NCBI GenBank assembly: GCA_003349915.1
Contig: QFXE01000010.1
Coordinates: 62,001 to 126,000 of the forward strand
From: an endosymbiont of Escarpia spicata
GTDB taxonomy: Bacteria > Pseudomonadota > Gammaproteobacteria > Chromatiales > Chromatiaceae
Direction of reading: 5' to 3'
DNA: 64,000 bases
This document shows positions 35,509 to 45,796 of this stretch, one piece after another (the stretch's first letter is position 1; every line of letters begins with the position of its first letter). The position numbers and the translations under genes are program-made. The notes under the pieces are model-generated. The model ran no database searches and was not told where the DNA came from. It was given only the letters and a program-made list of their open reading frames with translations.

Positions 35509-38500
35509 ATGTTGAGACTCTATCAATCCAATCGACTCGAGATTCTGTCCCTGCGGCTGAGTACGCTGCTGGCTGAACCGATGATCTCTCCTCTGGAGGA
35601 GGAGGTGTTGGTTGTGCAGCACCCCGGCATGGCACGGTGGCTCTCCCTTGAAATTGCGGAAAAACTGGGGATCTGTGCCAATATCCGCTTTCCCATGCCT
35701 GCCTCCTTCGTCTGGGAGGTGTTTCGCGCCTTTCTTCCCGATGTCAGTGAATTCAACCGGTTTGAACCCTCCCTGCTCAGATGGCGAATATTCCAACTGC
35801 TCGATGAGATTGGCCAGGAGCCGGTATTTGCGCCAGTTAGCCATTACCTGAGGAAGGAGAGTGAGAAGCGTCGCTTCCAACTGGCTGACAGACTGGCAGG
35901 TCTATTCGACCGCTATCTGGTCTATCGTCCCGACTGGATCCGGAAATGGGATAAGGGTGAGTCTGCTGTTGCGGGGGATGAGTGGCAAGCGGAAATCTGG
36001 CGCCGGTTGGCCGTAGACGATGCTGTTCATTGGGTGCATCTGCAGGAGTCCCTGTTCCAGGCCATGTCGGGCGATGCCGCAAATCCTCCCCGCGGCTTAC
36101 CTGCGCGGCTCTTTCTCTTTGGGGTGCCTACGCTCTCTCCGGGTTATCTTGAGATTATCAGGCAGCTCTCCCATTGGATGGATATCCATCTTTTCCTGCT
36201 GAATCCCTGTGAGGCCCATTGGCTTGAAATCATGCCCGAGGGGGAGAAGGTGAGACGGGAGTTGATGTCATCCGATATCGAAGACCTCTACCTGGAGGTC
36301 GGCAATCCGCTGCTTGCCTCTCTGGGGCGACAGGGCAGAGATTTTTTCTCCGCGATCAATGATTTCGATCCGGGTTCCGAGGAGTGGTTCGATGATGCGG
36401 GAGGGGACGGCTGCCTGGCTGGACTGCAGCGTGAGATTCTGCATCTCGAACAACCTGAAACCATTGAAGGCGAACGAGATCATTCTGTTGCATTTCACCG
36501 CTGCCACAGTCCCATGCGGGAGATTGAAGTCCTCTATGATCAGCTGTTGGCAATGTTCGAGGAGATGCCGGATCTGACTCCCGCGGATATTCTGGTGATG
36601 ACGCCCGATATCGATACCTATGCACCGCTTATCGAAGCCCGTTTCTCTGAGCCGGGGGATTGTCCTGCCATCCCTTACCGCATCAGCGACCGGACCCAAG
36701 GGCTTGAAAATCCCTATGTCACGGCATTCCTTGATCTGCTTTCGGTCCCTGCCAGCCGCTATGGGGTCGATGAGGTTCTCAGGTTACTGGAGTTTCCGGC
36801 GATTCAGCAGCGGTTCGGCCTCGATGAGGCGGGCCTGGAACGCATCGTCGACTGGATTGAGCAGGCGGTAATTCGCTGGGGGCGGGACGCTGAGAGTAAA
36901 TTGGAGTTTGATCTACCTGCCGACCCACGGAATACCTGGCGCTTCGGGCTGGAGCAGCTGGTGCTGGGTTACGCCATGTCGCCAAACGATGAAGCCTTGT
37001 GGCAGGGCATTCCACTCCCGGAGAGTGCTGAAGGTTCGGAATCTGTTTGGTTGAGTGGATTGTTGGGCTTCTGCCGATTCCTGTTTGAATTGGAGGATAG
37101 GCTATCCGGTATGGTCTCGGTTGCCATATGGTGTGACCGCCTGCAGCGGATGCTGGATCGTTTTTTTGCCGCTGATGAGAACGCGGAGCAGCCGCTGCAA
37201 CTTGTTCGGGACACCCTTGTGCGATTGGGTGAAGAGGCGGAAGAGGCCGGCTTTCAGGGCCAGGTATCTCTCTCCCTGATTCGTCAGCAACTTGAACTGC
37301 TCTTCAGTCACGGTTCAAGCCGGGGCTTTCTTGGTGGTGGTGTCAATTTCTGCGCATTCACCCCCATGCGCAGCCTGCCCTTCAAGGTGATCTGTCTGAT
37401 CGGGATGAACGACGGCGCCTTTCCCAGGGAACCCCCAACCCTGGATTTTGACCTGATGGCGAAGCAGTTTCGCTTTGGCGACCGCTCACGACGGGCCGAT
37501 GATCGTTACCTGTTTCTGGAGACACTGATCTCTGCCCGTGAACGGCTCTATATCAGCTATGTCGGCCGCAGTCTCAAAGACAACAGTGCACTGCCGCCTT
37601 CGGTGTTGGTGGAAGAGTTGCGGGACTATATGGCGTCTCAAGTGGGTGAGTCCGGTTTGGATAGGATGACCTTTACGCACCCGCTTCAGCCCTTCAGCCC
37701 CAACTATTTCCAACCTGAGGGGCATCTCTTTAGCTACTCATCGAGAATGCAAGAGGCAGCCCAGTTGGTTGGACGTGGAGAAAAACAGCGCCAGCCACTA
37801 GTGGCCGCGCCGCTGCCAAAAATGGAACCAGTAACAGATTCAGTGGATCTGCATCTGCTGAGGCGTTTTTACAGTGCCGGTCCTGCGCGGGCATTTGCGG
37901 CCCAGCGACTCAATCTCAGGTTGGAAACCGCCCGGGATATTCCTGATGCACGTGAAACCTTCGAGATGGAAAAATTTACCGCCGAAGCCGTTGAGCGCGA
38001 ACTGGTGGAACGGCTACTCTCTGGAGAGTCAGCGGAATCCTTCTATCAACTGCTCGATCTCCGGGGTGAGTTGCCGCACGGAAAACCCGGACGACGTCAC
38101 TATCAACAGCTCTGCGGATCCGCTCAGTTAATGGTGGAACGGTTGAATGCGGGTGCTTTTGGTGAAGAGATGCCGCCCCTGGATGTCGATCTGATACTGG
38201 ACGGCCTGCGGCTGAGCGGTCGGCTGAACGGATTGCGCAGTACAGGCCTGCTCGAATACAGCGCAGGCAAGATATATCCCCATCAAAGACTGGATCTCTG
38301 GATTCGATTTCTGGCGTTGAATCTTATCAGGCCTGAAGGAGTGGCGTGGGAGGCAATCTGGCTGTCACCGGATGAGGAGGGGAGGTTTATTGCCCCTGAG
38401 AACCCGGAAACCCATCTGCAGCAACTGGTGGCGTTCTACCGGCAGGGTTTGCTGACGCCATTGCATTTCTACGCAGGCACCTCCTGGTCCTATGCTGAGA

Positions 38501-38697
38501 AATGGCGGGCGACGGAAGACCGGCCTGCGGCCCTCTACCAGGCCCGAAAGCGTTGGTTCAACGACCCTCCGGCACACGGGAGCAAACCCCACCACAGACT
38601 GCTGATGCCTGGCGAAGAGATGCTGGATGAGGCATTCCATGAGATCAGTCTCGCCGTCTTTTTGCCCCTCATGGATCACATGGAGCTGGTGGAGTGA
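35509..38697 (+). CDS. recC: Exodeoxyribonuclease V subunit RecC
   Basis: A 1062-residue RecC (E. coli 1122). The N-terminal inactive helicase-like domain has HPGMARWLSLEIAEKLGICAN and FPMPASFVWE; the central part has VNFCAFTPMRSLPFKVICLIGMND and FPREPPTLDFDLMA; a nuclease-like but catalytically inactive C-terminal domain follows, as in RecC, where it recognises Chi. It forms RecBCD with the next two products for double-strand break repair. It overlaps recB through GTGA, giving the order recC-recB-recD without the ptrA gene found in enterics. Confidence 0.96.
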   Translation: MLRLYQSNRLEILSLRLSTLLAEPMISPLEEEVLVVQHPGMARWLSLEIAEKLGICANIRFPMPASFVWEVFRAFLPDVSEFNRFEPSLLRWRIFQLLDEIGQEPVFAPVSHYLRKESEKRRFQLADRLAGLFDRYLVYRPDWIRKWDKGESAVAGDEWQAEIWRRLAVDDAVHWVHLQESLFQAMSGDAANPPRGLPARLFLFGVPTLSPGYLEIIRQLSHWMDIHLFLLNPCEAHWLEIMPEGEKVRRELMSSDIEDLYLEVGNPLLASLGRQGRDFFSAINDFDPGSEEWFDDAGGDGCLAGLQREILHLEQPETIEGERDHSVAFHRCHSPMREIEVLYDQLLAMFEEMPDLTPADILVMTPDIDTYAPLIEARFSEPGDCPAIPYRISDRTQGLENPYVTAFLDLLSVPASRYGVDEVLRLLEFPAIQQRFGLDEAGLERIVDWIEQAVIRWGRDAESKLEFDLPADPRNTWRFGLEQLVLGYAMSPNDEALWQGIPLPESAEGSESVWLSGLLGFCRFLFELEDRLSGMVSVAIWCDRLQRMLDRFFAADENAEQPLQLVRDTLVRLGEEAEEAGFQGQVSLSLIRQQLELLFSHGSSRGFLGGGVNFCAFTPMRSLPFKVICLIGMNDGAFPREPPTLDFDLMAKQFRFGDRSRRADDRYLFLETLISARERLYISYVGRSLKDNSALPPSVLVEELRDYMASQVGESGLDRMTFTHPLQPFSPNYFQPEGHLFSYSSRMQEAAQLVGRGEKQRQPLVAAPLPKMEPVTDSVDLHLLRRFYSAGPARAFAAQRLNLRLETARDIPDARETFEMEKFTAEAVERELVERLLSGESAESFYQLLDLRGELPHGKPGRRHYQQLCGSAQLMVERLNAGAFGEEMPPLDVDLILDGLRLSGRLNGLRSTGLLEYSAGKIYPHQRLDLWIRFLALNLIRPEGVAWEAIWLSPDEEGRFIAPENPETHLQQLVAFYRQGLLTPLHFYAGTSWSYAEKWRATEDRPAALYQARKRWFNDPPAHGSKPHHRLLMPGEEMLDEAFHEISLAVFLPLMDHMELVE

Positions 38698-41600
38698 AAC
38701 TGATGGATCTCAATACCGCACCCCTGGAGGGGTTGAATCTGGTGGAGGCCAGCGCCGGAACCGGCAAGACCTATACCCTTACCGGACTATATCTGCGGTT
38801 GTTGATCGAACATGAGGTCGATCCGGATTCCATTCTCGTGGTGACCTATACCAATGCCGCGACCGCAGAGCTGAAGGCCCGTATCAGAGGACGTCTACTG
38901 GAAGTGAGGGAGGCCTTTTCCAACGGGAAGTCGGATGATCCGCTACTAATTTATCTGCTCCAGACTCAGCCGGATCATGCTGTGATGGTCAAACGTCTCA
39001 ACCTGGCGATTGCAGGATTTGATCGGGCAGCGATCTACACCATCCACGGCTTTTGTCAGCGGGTATTGACTGAAAATGCCTTTGGGAGTGGCCAATCCTT
39101 CGATGCGGAACTGGTTCCGGATCAGACGGCTCGCGTGCAACAGATTGCGGATGATTTTTGGCGGCGGGAACTGGAAGATCTACCGGATGGCATCACTGAC
39201 CGGGTAAGGGCTGAAATCGGCACACCGGAAGGTCTGCTCTCGGCGGTTCATGATGGTTTGGGTAAACCCTATCTGACAGTGCGTGGGGCAGAATCTCCTG
39301 CCGATCCTGCTGGATTGGAGACGCAGGCGGCGCAAATCATCTCGCAGTTGCAACCTTTATGGCAGGCGGGTGGAGAGTGGATTCGTGAAACGCTGGGTGA
39401 TACAGCCGTTTTCAATCAGACATCCTACAAATCCAGCACTATCTCACCCTTGTGCGATGAGATGGATCACTGGTTGTCACAGGAGATTCCGGCGGTTGGG
39501 GCGTTTGAAAAACTGGAAAAATTTTCTTCCAGCTCCATTGAGAAGGCGATTAAAAAAGGTCATCAGATCCCGGAACACGAATTCTTCGACCGATGCCAAC
39601 AGTTTGCAGATCTGAAGTCTGCGATCACCAGCGCCTATGCTGACAGGATCAAAACAATCTATCTGCAATTCTACAATTTTCTGATTGACGAGCTGCCCAG
39701 GCGACAGGCGGAAGCGGGTGAATGGTCCTATGATGATCTGCTGCTGCAACTCAATCAGGCGCTCTCAGGCAGTGGCGGGACGCATCTCGTAAGAACGTTG
39801 CAACATCGCTATCCGGCGGCCCTGGTGGATGAATTCCAGGACACTGATCCGGTGCAGTATGAGATCTTTTCGCGCATCTATCGTAAGTCAGGTCTGCCGG
39901 TCTTTCTGGTGGGCGATCCCAAACAGGCGATCTACAGCTTTCGCGGTGCTGATATCTTTGCCTATCTGAGGGCTCGCAACGACGCCAAAAACCGTTATCA
40001 CCTAACCGTCAACTGGCGCTCAACGCCAAGACTGATAAAGGCGGTGAACGCCCTGTTCGACAACGCCCCGACGCCTTTTTTCTACAAAGAGATACCATTT
40101 CATCCTGTTGAGGCCGCCAACCAGCAAGAGGAAGGGCTGGTAGTGAGGGGGGATACATCCCAGCCCATGCGGATCTGGAAGCTGGCAATGGAGGAGATGA
40201 AGGTTGATGAGCTGCGTCACGCGGTGGCAACGACCACTGCCCGGGAGATCGACAGGCTGCTTGTACTGGGTCGGACCGGCAAAGCGGCCATTGATGAAGT
40301 TTCCCTGTGTGGCAATGACATTGCGGTGTTGGTGCGCAAGCACAAACAGGCCGAACAGATTTCCGAGGCCCTGCTGGAACTGGGTATTCACAGTGTGCGC
40401 AGTGCCCAGGACAATATCTTTCATGGCCTTGAGGCGGAAGAGCTTGAACGCCTGCTGCACGCCTGTTTCGATCCCCGACGAGAGTCTCTGCTACGGGCTG
40501 CCCTGGCCACCGATATGTTGGGCTGGAGTGGTGAAGAGATCGATGCACTGACCTGGGATGAGACGGCAACCGGCGGTCAGGTGGAAAATTTTCTCGACTA
40601 CCATCAAATCTGGAGAGACCAGGGATTCATGCGAATGTTTCGCCACCTGTTGATACGACGGGGGGTGGAAAACCGATTGCTTTCATACGAAGACGGAGAA
40701 CGGCGCCTGACCAATCTCTATCAGCTGGGTGAGCTGCTGCATCAGCATGACAGATCGATGCAGCCAGGTATGGAGGGTTTGATAAAATGGCTCAGCCAGC
40801 AACGGCAAAGCGATGCACCCGTCGATGAAGAAAAGCTGCTGCGTCTTGAGAGCGACGGTAACCTGGTGCGTATCGTAACCCTGCACACCAGCAAGGGGTT
40901 GGAGTATCCAGTGGTATTTTGTCCCTTCCTCTGGGACGAACAGCCCGGATTCCGAAAGGGCCAAAAGTCCTACCTGTTCCATGATCCTGATACTGATTTC
41001 AAACCTGTCCTGGAACTGGGATCAGCCAACTTTGAAAAAGGCAAGATCCACAAGGCGGAAGAGGAACTGGCAGAGAACCTGCGGCTGCTCTACGTTGCCT
41101 TGACCCGTGCCAAGCACCGCTGCTATCTGGCTTGGGGCAAGGTAAAAAACAGCGAAAATTCTCCACTGGCCTGGTTGCTCCATCCGGGGGAATCATCCTC
41201 CGATGAGCCGATCAGCCAGTGGAAAAAAACCTACAAAAAAGTGAGTGCCGTATCAGTGGCTCAACGGCTTGATGAGCTGGTGAAGCAGTCTGGTGGAAAT
41301 ATTCTTATCCAGCCGCTGATGGAGATCAACGAAGTTGCCCAGTTTCCCCTGACGCTCACCCCGGAGCTTGTTTCGGCCAGAGTCTTTGGCGGCACAATCA
41401 GACCGGGTCCCAGGATCACCAGTTTCTCCGCGCTGGTCTCGGGTCATGGAACCGACCTGCCGGATCGTGATGCGGTTCGCTCTGAGACGGTCGTCACCCT
41501 GGAGCCCACTCACGATATCCATGGATTTCCCAAAGGTCCCAAGCCTGGAACCTGTCTGCACGCAATCTTTGAACACCTCGATTTTACAAATGCAGGCGAT

Positions 41601-42251
41601 CCAGGGCTGGAAACTGTCATCCAGCAGCAGCTGCAAAATCACGGAATCGAGGCGCACTGGACACCTGTCGTTGAAAGGATGGTGCAGTCTGTGGTGAATA
41701 CCGGGTTGGATGAAACCGGGCTGCGGTTATGTGATGTCAGAAGCAGACAACGAATCAACGAGATGGAGTTTCACTATCCGGTAGCCGGATTTGATTCGGC
41801 CAGACTGAAAAGTATTCTGGGAGAGGAACCATTCGCGATTTCTGAGCGGGTCCAGCAGGCAGCAGCCGGTATTCGGTTCGGTTCGATCCAGGGTTTTATG
41901 AAAGGCTTCATCGACCTGGTCTTTGAGACGAACGGGCGATTCTATCTGCTGGATTACAAGTCGAACTGGCTTGGCACTGAAACTTCTGACTATGGTCAGA
42001 CTCAGTTGGAAAATGCCATGATCACGCACGACTATCCGCTGCAATATCTTTTCTACACCCTTGCCGTGCACCGCTTTCTGCGGCTGCGCCTGGCCGATTA
42101 CGATTATGACCGCCATTTCGGTGGCGTCTTCTATCTCTTTCTCCGGGGTATGCAACCTGCAACCGGGGCCGGTTTCGGTGTTTTTCGGGAACGGCCGCCG
42201 AAAGCCTTTATCGAGGCGTTGGATCTGGCAATGCCGGGGGCTGAGGCGTGA
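38694..42251 (+). CDS. recB: Exodeoxyribonuclease V subunit RecB
   Basis: An 1185-residue SF1 helicase-nuclease, same size as E. coli RecB (1180). Walker A EASAGTGKTYTLTG is near residue 20; DEFQDTDPVQYEIF (motif II), VGDPKQAIYSFRGAD (III) and VTLHTSKGLEYPVVF (V) follow, and LLYVALTRAKHRCYL is motif VI. The C-terminal nuclease domain retains FIDLVFE and the catalytic LDYKSN. It can start at GTG 38694 (GTGA overlap with recC) or at ATG 38703, which has GGAG eight bases upstream; the difference is three residues. It overlaps recD through a second GTGA. Confidence 0.97.
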   Translation: MKLMDLNTAPLEGLNLVEASAGTGKTYTLTGLYLRLLIEHEVDPDSILVVTYTNAATAELKARIRGRLLEVREAFSNGKSDDPLLIYLLQTQPDHAVMVKRLNLAIAGFDRAAIYTIHGFCQRVLTENAFGSGQSFDAELVPDQTARVQQIADDFWRRELEDLPDGITDRVRAEIGTPEGLLSAVHDGLGKPYLTVRGAESPADPAGLETQAAQIISQLQPLWQAGGEWIRETLGDTAVFNQTSYKSSTISPLCDEMDHWLSQEIPAVGAFEKLEKFSSSSIEKAIKKGHQIPEHEFFDRCQQFADLKSAITSAYADRIKTIYLQFYNFLIDELPRRQAEAGEWSYDDLLLQLNQALSGSGGTHLVRTLQHRYPAALVDEFQDTDPVQYEIFSRIYRKSGLPVFLVGDPKQAIYSFRGADIFAYLRARNDAKNRYHLTVNWRSTPRLIKAVNALFDNAPTPFFYKEIPFHPVEAANQQEEGLVVRGDTSQPMRIWKLAMEEMKVDELRHAVATTTAREIDRLLVLGRTGKAAIDEVSLCGNDIAVLVRKHKQAEQISEALLELGIHSVRSAQDNIFHGLEAEELERLLHACFDPRRESLLRAALATDMLGWSGEEIDALTWDETATGGQVENFLDYHQIWRDQGFMRMFRHLLIRRGVENRLLSYEDGERRLTNLYQLGELLHQHDRSMQPGMEGLIKWLSQQRQSDAPVDEEKLLRLESDGNLVRIVTLHTSKGLEYPVVFCPFLWDEQPGFRKGQKSYLFHDPDTDFKPVLELGSANFEKGKIHKAEEELAENLRLLYVALTRAKHRCYLAWGKVKNSENSPLAWLLHPGESSSDEPISQWKKTYKKVSAVSVAQRLDELVKQSGGNILIQPLMEINEVAQFPLTLTPELVSARVFGGTIRPGPRITSFSALVSGHGTDLPDRDAVRSETVVTLEPTHDIHGFPKGPKPGTCLHAIFEHLDFTNAGDPGLETVIQQQLQNHGIEAHWTPVVERMVQSVVNTGLDETGLRLCDVRSRQRINEMEFHYPVAGFDSARLKSILGEEPFAISERVQQAAAGIRFGSIQGFMKGFIDLVFETNGRFYLLDYKSNWLGTETSDYGQTQLENAMITHDYPLQYLFYTLAVHRFLRLRLADYDYDRHFGGVFYLFLRGMQPATGAGFGVFRERPPKAFIEALDLAMPGAEA

Positions 42252-44068
42252 GAGATGAGAGACGACTGATCGGCCAACTTCAGGGTCAGGGTTTGTTGAG
42301 CGATCTGGACGTTTATTTTGCCGATATCCTGCTGCAGAAGTCGGATCAGCCATCGGAATTGTTGGCGCTTGCAGCTGCAATGGCCAGCCGGGCAACCAAT
42401 GAAGGGCACGTCTGCTTTGATCTCAATGAGATGGCGGATCGGCCTCTGAACGGGCTCGATGGCCAAGTGATAGCCTCCGTGCCTTCATTGAACGACTGGT
42501 CTGTCCAACTGCACCAGAGTGGAGTGGTCGGAACGCCCGGTGAACATCAGCCATTGATCCTTGATGCTTCAGGCCGGCTCTATCTGCATCGCTACTGGGA
42601 ATATGAACACCGCCTTGGTTTTCTACTCGATGAGCGGGCGGCTCGCCAAGCCTCCAATGTGGATGAAGCGGTGTTGCAAACAAGTCTGAAACAGCTGTTT
42701 CCAAATACAAGCGATGAAATCGATTGGCAAAAACAGGCCGCTGCCACAGCGGTGTTACGACGGCTCAGTGTGATCTCCGGCGGGCCTGGCACCGGCAAGA
42801 CCACCACGGTGATGCGTCTACTTGCACTGTTGCGCCAACAGCCGGGTGGTGAGGCGTTGCGTTTCGCACTGGCAGCCCCAACCGGCAAGGCGGCTGCGCG
42901 GTTGCAGGAGACAATTCAGCAGTCGCATGACTCTCATCTGGCACCGATGGGTTCTCTGCCTGAGCTGGCCTCAACGCTACATCGATTACTGGGGGTCAGG
43001 CACGGCAGTACAGGTTTTGTTCACAATAGAGACAACCCTCTGGCATTGGATGTGTTGGTGCTCGATGAAGCTTCGATGGTGCCTGTGGCACTGATGGCGA
43101 AGTTGCTGGAAGCTCTACCCGATTCCGCCCGTCTGATTCTGCTGGGTGATAAGGATCAGCTTGCCTCGGTTGAGGCCGGGGCGGTACTGGGTGATATCTG
43201 TAGTGGTTATCGCGGGCCAACGCCTCACTTCGCAGAGCAGCTGCAGCGAACCACTGGGCAGAGCCCACCCCCTGATTCCAGTGACCCGAGGGCACTGGCG
43301 GATTCAGTGGTGGTACTTAAGAAAAGCTACCGGTTCGATTCGGCAAGTCCTATCGGACGTCTTGCCAGCGCGGTGAACACAGGAAACTTCAAGCAGGCTT
43401 GGGAACTGCTGGAAGAGGGCGGTGCAGCATCGCAAATTCGCCGGATTCCAGTGAACGATGACACTGCAAAGCTTGCTGCTGGACGTTATGCGAAAATATT
43501 TGAAATGATCGAAAAGGGGGCGGCGCCGTCAGAGATCTTCGCCTCTCTTAACGATTCTCGTGTGCTTTGTGCATTGCATCAGGGTCCCGACGGCGTCATT
43601 GCCATCAACAGGCGGATTGAGGCCGAACTGCGTAGCAGGGGCTATATCACCGGGGATTCCCGGTGGTTTCAGGGGCGACCAGTATTGGTTACCCGCAACA
43701 GCTACGGATTGGGACTATATAATGGCGACATTGGCATTACCCTACCGAATCCACAAGCAGGAGGAGAGATCTCAGTGGTTTTTCCTATGGCGGATGGCAG
43801 CTTCCGTTGGATAGCGCCTGCCCGTCTGCCCGAACACCAGACTGTTTTCGCCATGACGGTGCACAAGAGTCAGGGGTCCGAGTTCAATGAAGTCCTTCTG
43901 CAACTGCCTGCACGGGACAACCCGCTATTGACCCGTGAACTGCTGTACACCGCGATTACCCGTGCACGCAGCAGATTTCTTATCTCAACTGAGCAAGAAG
44001 TTTTCCGCGCTCTCGTTCATAGGCAGTTACGCAGGAGCAGCGGTCTGGCGGAAGTTTTATGGCAGTAA
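42248..44068 (+). CDS. recD: Exodeoxyribonuclease V subunit RecD
   Basis: A 606-residue fast SF1B helicase subunit (E. coli 608). Walker A SGGPGTGKTTTVMRLL is near residue 180; DEASMVPVALMAKLL (II), LLGDKDQLASVEAGAVLGD (III), and the C-terminal TVHKSQGSEFNEVLLQLP and LLYTAITRARS (V-VI) are in order. It starts with GTG overlapping the recB stop. The unit ends at 44068 with no visible terminator hairpin. Confidence 0.96.
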   Translation: MRDERRLIGQLQGQGLLSDLDVYFADILLQKSDQPSELLALAAAMASRATNEGHVCFDLNEMADRPLNGLDGQVIASVPSLNDWSVQLHQSGVVGTPGEHQPLILDASGRLYLHRYWEYEHRLGFLLDERAARQASNVDEAVLQTSLKQLFPNTSDEIDWQKQAAATAVLRRLSVISGGPGTGKTTTVMRLLALLRQQPGGEALRFALAAPTGKAAARLQETIQQSHDSHLAPMGSLPELASTLHRLLGVRHGSTGFVHNRDNPLALDVLVLDEASMVPVALMAKLLEALPDSARLILLGDKDQLASVEAGAVLGDICSGYRGPTPHFAEQLQRTTGQSPPPDSSDPRALADSVVVLKKSYRFDSASPIGRLASAVNTGNFKQAWELLEEGGAASQIRRIPVNDDTAKLAAGRYAKIFEMIEKGAAPSEIFASLNDSRVLCALHQGPDGVIAINRRIEAELRSRGYITGDSRWFQGRPVLVTRNSYGLGLYNGDIGITLPNPQAGGEISVVFPMADGSFRWIAPARLPEHQTVFAMTVHKSQGSEFNEVLLQLPARDNPLLTRELLYTAITRARSRFLISTEQEVFRALVHRQLRRSSGLAEVLWQ

Positions 44069-44404
44069 TGCAGGGTACCCACAGCTCCCTCTGCAATGGA
44101 TGAATGCTCATATTTGCGGAAATTTTTTTCTCCCATTGGAATTTTGCTGACGGCATAAAAATATATTTGGGATGAATAATCCCCGGCTGTGATAGGGTAT
44201 GTCTGTTTTAGATTTCAGAATCTGCGCTCGATGCGTATTTTCATTGTAAAAACATAAAGTTAGGTGAGCTTTCTGAGGTTGAAAATTATCAGCGTCAGCA
44301 AGATAACATAACGGTCTTTTGAGAATCCTGTGCCGGCATGGATCACACAGTGTGGCCCGACCGGTTGATTGAATTTTCGTGCGAAGCGAAGGAGACGAAA
44401 TATC
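44069..44404. other. Intergenic leader upstream of sat
   Basis: A 336-bp, A/T-rich gap between recD and sat with no gene. It contains AATTTTGCTGACGG and TAAAAATATATTTGG near 44140-44175, which could hold a sigma-70 promoter, but no pair with ideal spacing was found. AAGGAG at 44388-44394 is the ribosome-binding site of sat. Confidence 0.45.
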
Positions 44405-45595
44405 ATGATCAAGCCTGTAGGTACCGACGAACTGCAACCTCTGTTTGTCTACGATCCGGACGAGCATCACAAACTGTCCCACGAGGCGGAAAGTCTTCCG
44501 TCAGTCACGGTCAGTTCGCAGGCCGCTGGTAACGCGGTGATGATGGGCACCGGTTACTTCAACCCTCTTAAGGGCTTCATGAACGTGGCTGATGCCATGG
44601 GCGCTGCAGAATCCATGACGCTGACTGACGGGACCCACTTCCCGGTGCCGGTCCTCTGCCTGCTTGATAGCGCTGACGCCATTGGTGGCGCCAAGCGCAT
44701 CGCACTGCGTGATCCCAACATGGAAGGCAACCCCGTGCTGGCTATCATGGATGTGGAAAACATCGAAACCGTCTCCGACGATCAGATGAAGGTTATGACC
44801 GACAAGGTCTACCGCACCCAGGATATGGACCACGTCGGCGTCAACGCCTTCAACACCCAGGGCCGTGTGGCAGTCTCCGGTCCGATCCAGGTATTGAGCT
44901 TCTCCTACTTCCAGAGCGATTTCCCCGATACTTTCCGTACCGCAGTCGAGATTCGCAATGAGATCAAGGAACACGGCTGGGAGAAGGTTGTTGCCTTCCA
45001 GACCCGTAACCCTATGCATCTGGCCCACGAAGAGTTGTGCCACATGGCGATGGATCGTCTGGGCTGTGATGGCCTTGTCATTCACATGCTGCTGGGTAAG
45101 CTGAAGAAAGGTGATATTCCCGCGCCGGTTCGTGATGCCGCTATCCGCAAGATGGCTGAGCTCTACTTTCCGCCGAACAGCGTGATGATCACCGGTTACG
45201 GCTTCGATATGCTCTACGCAGGTCCACGCGAAGCCGTGCTGCACGCCTATTTTCGTCAGAACATGGGTGCCAGCCACTTCATCATCGGTCGCGACCATGC
45301 CGGTGTTGGTGACTACTACGGCGCCTTCGACGCACAGACTATTTTCGATGACGAAGTACCCGCAGGCATGCTGGATATCGAGATCTTCCGCGCCGACCAC
45401 ACCGCGTACTCCAAGAAGCTCAACAAAGTTGTTATGATGCGTGACGCACCGGATCACAGCAAAGAAGACTTCGTACTGCTCTCCGGCACCAAGGTACGTG
45501 AGATGCTGGGCCAGGGCATCGCACCTCCGGCTGAGTTCTCCCGTCCCGAAGTGGCTCAGATCCTGATGGATTACTATCAGTCTCTGAATTCCTGA
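44405..45595 (+). CDS. sat: Sulfate adenylyltransferase (ATP sulfurylase), homo-oligomeric Sat type
   Basis: A 396-residue Sat with the nucleotide-binding motifs QTRNPMHLAHEE and GRDHAGVGDYYGAFDA and the N-terminal PUA-like domain (NPLKGFMN). In sulfur oxidisers this enzyme runs in the direction APS + pyrophosphate to ATP + sulfate, the last energy-yielding step of the sulfite pathway; the same family works in reverse in sulfate reducers. ATG 44405 is chosen over upstream codons because AAGGAG lies ten bases before it and MIKPVGTDELQ is the expected N-terminus. aprAB, its usual partners, are not in the window. Its codons look strongly biased towards C-ending ones, as expected for a highly expressed gene. 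A strong terminator follows. Confidence 0.96.
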   Translation: MIKPVGTDELQPLFVYDPDEHHKLSHEAESLPSVTVSSQAAGNAVMMGTGYFNPLKGFMNVADAMGAAESMTLTDGTHFPVPVLCLLDSADAIGGAKRIALRDPNMEGNPVLAIMDVENIETVSDDQMKVMTDKVYRTQDMDHVGVNAFNTQGRVAVSGPIQVLSFSYFQSDFPDTFRTAVEIRNEIKEHGWEKVVAFQTRNPMHLAHEELCHMAMDRLGCDGLVIHMLLGKLKKGDIPAPVRDAAIRKMAELYFPPNSVMITGYGFDMLYAGPREAVLHAYFRQNMGASHFIIGRDHAGVGDYYGAFDAQTIFDDEVPAGMLDIEIFRADHTAYSKKLNKVVMMRDAPDHSKEDFVLLSGTKVREMLGQGIAPPAEFSRPEVAQILMDYYQSLNS

Positions 45596-45608
45596 TAGAC
45601 GCTGTTTG

Positions 45609-45645
45609 AAAAAGCCCGCATCTGGAAACAGATGCGGGCTTTTTT
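45609..45645 (+). terminator. Rho-independent terminator of sat
   Basis: A perfect 16-bp stem (AAAAAGCCCGCATCTG and complement) with a GAAA tetraloop at 45625-45628 and a run of T after the GC-rich part. It starts 13 bases after the sat stop. Confidence 0.93.
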
Positions 45646-45660
45646 ATTGCAGTTTTGTGC

Positions 45661-45719
45661 GTAGGGTGCGCCGTGCGCACCAGGTTCCGGCAATCATGGT
45701 GCGCGCGGCGCACCCTACG
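45661..45719. repeat. Palindromic dispersed repeat, family B, head-to-head pair
   Basis: GTAGGGTGCGCCGTGCGCACCA at the left and its near-complement TGGTGCGCGCGGCGCACCCTAC at the right enclose about 15 bases. It lies between the sat terminator and the terminator of the opposing PEP-CTERM gene. Confidence 0.85.
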
Positions 45720-45741
45720 TTCTTTGTGTTTTTTTGTCAGG

Positions 45742-45775
45742 CAAAAAAAGGGTGGCCACAAACTGCGGGCCACCC
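45742..45775 (-). terminator. Rho-independent terminator of the PEP-CTERM gene
   Basis: Read on the minus strand, GGGTGGCC (45775-45768) and GGCCACCC (45757-45750) form an 8-bp stem followed by a run of seven T. It is about 20 bp beyond the PEP-CTERM stop codon. Confidence 0.85.
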
Positions 45776-45796
45776 AAATTGCTGCTGTGACATTTA

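Noticed and set aside
44501-45457. 318-codon minus-strand open frame over sat
   Set aside because: Caused by the strong codon bias of sat; no motif.
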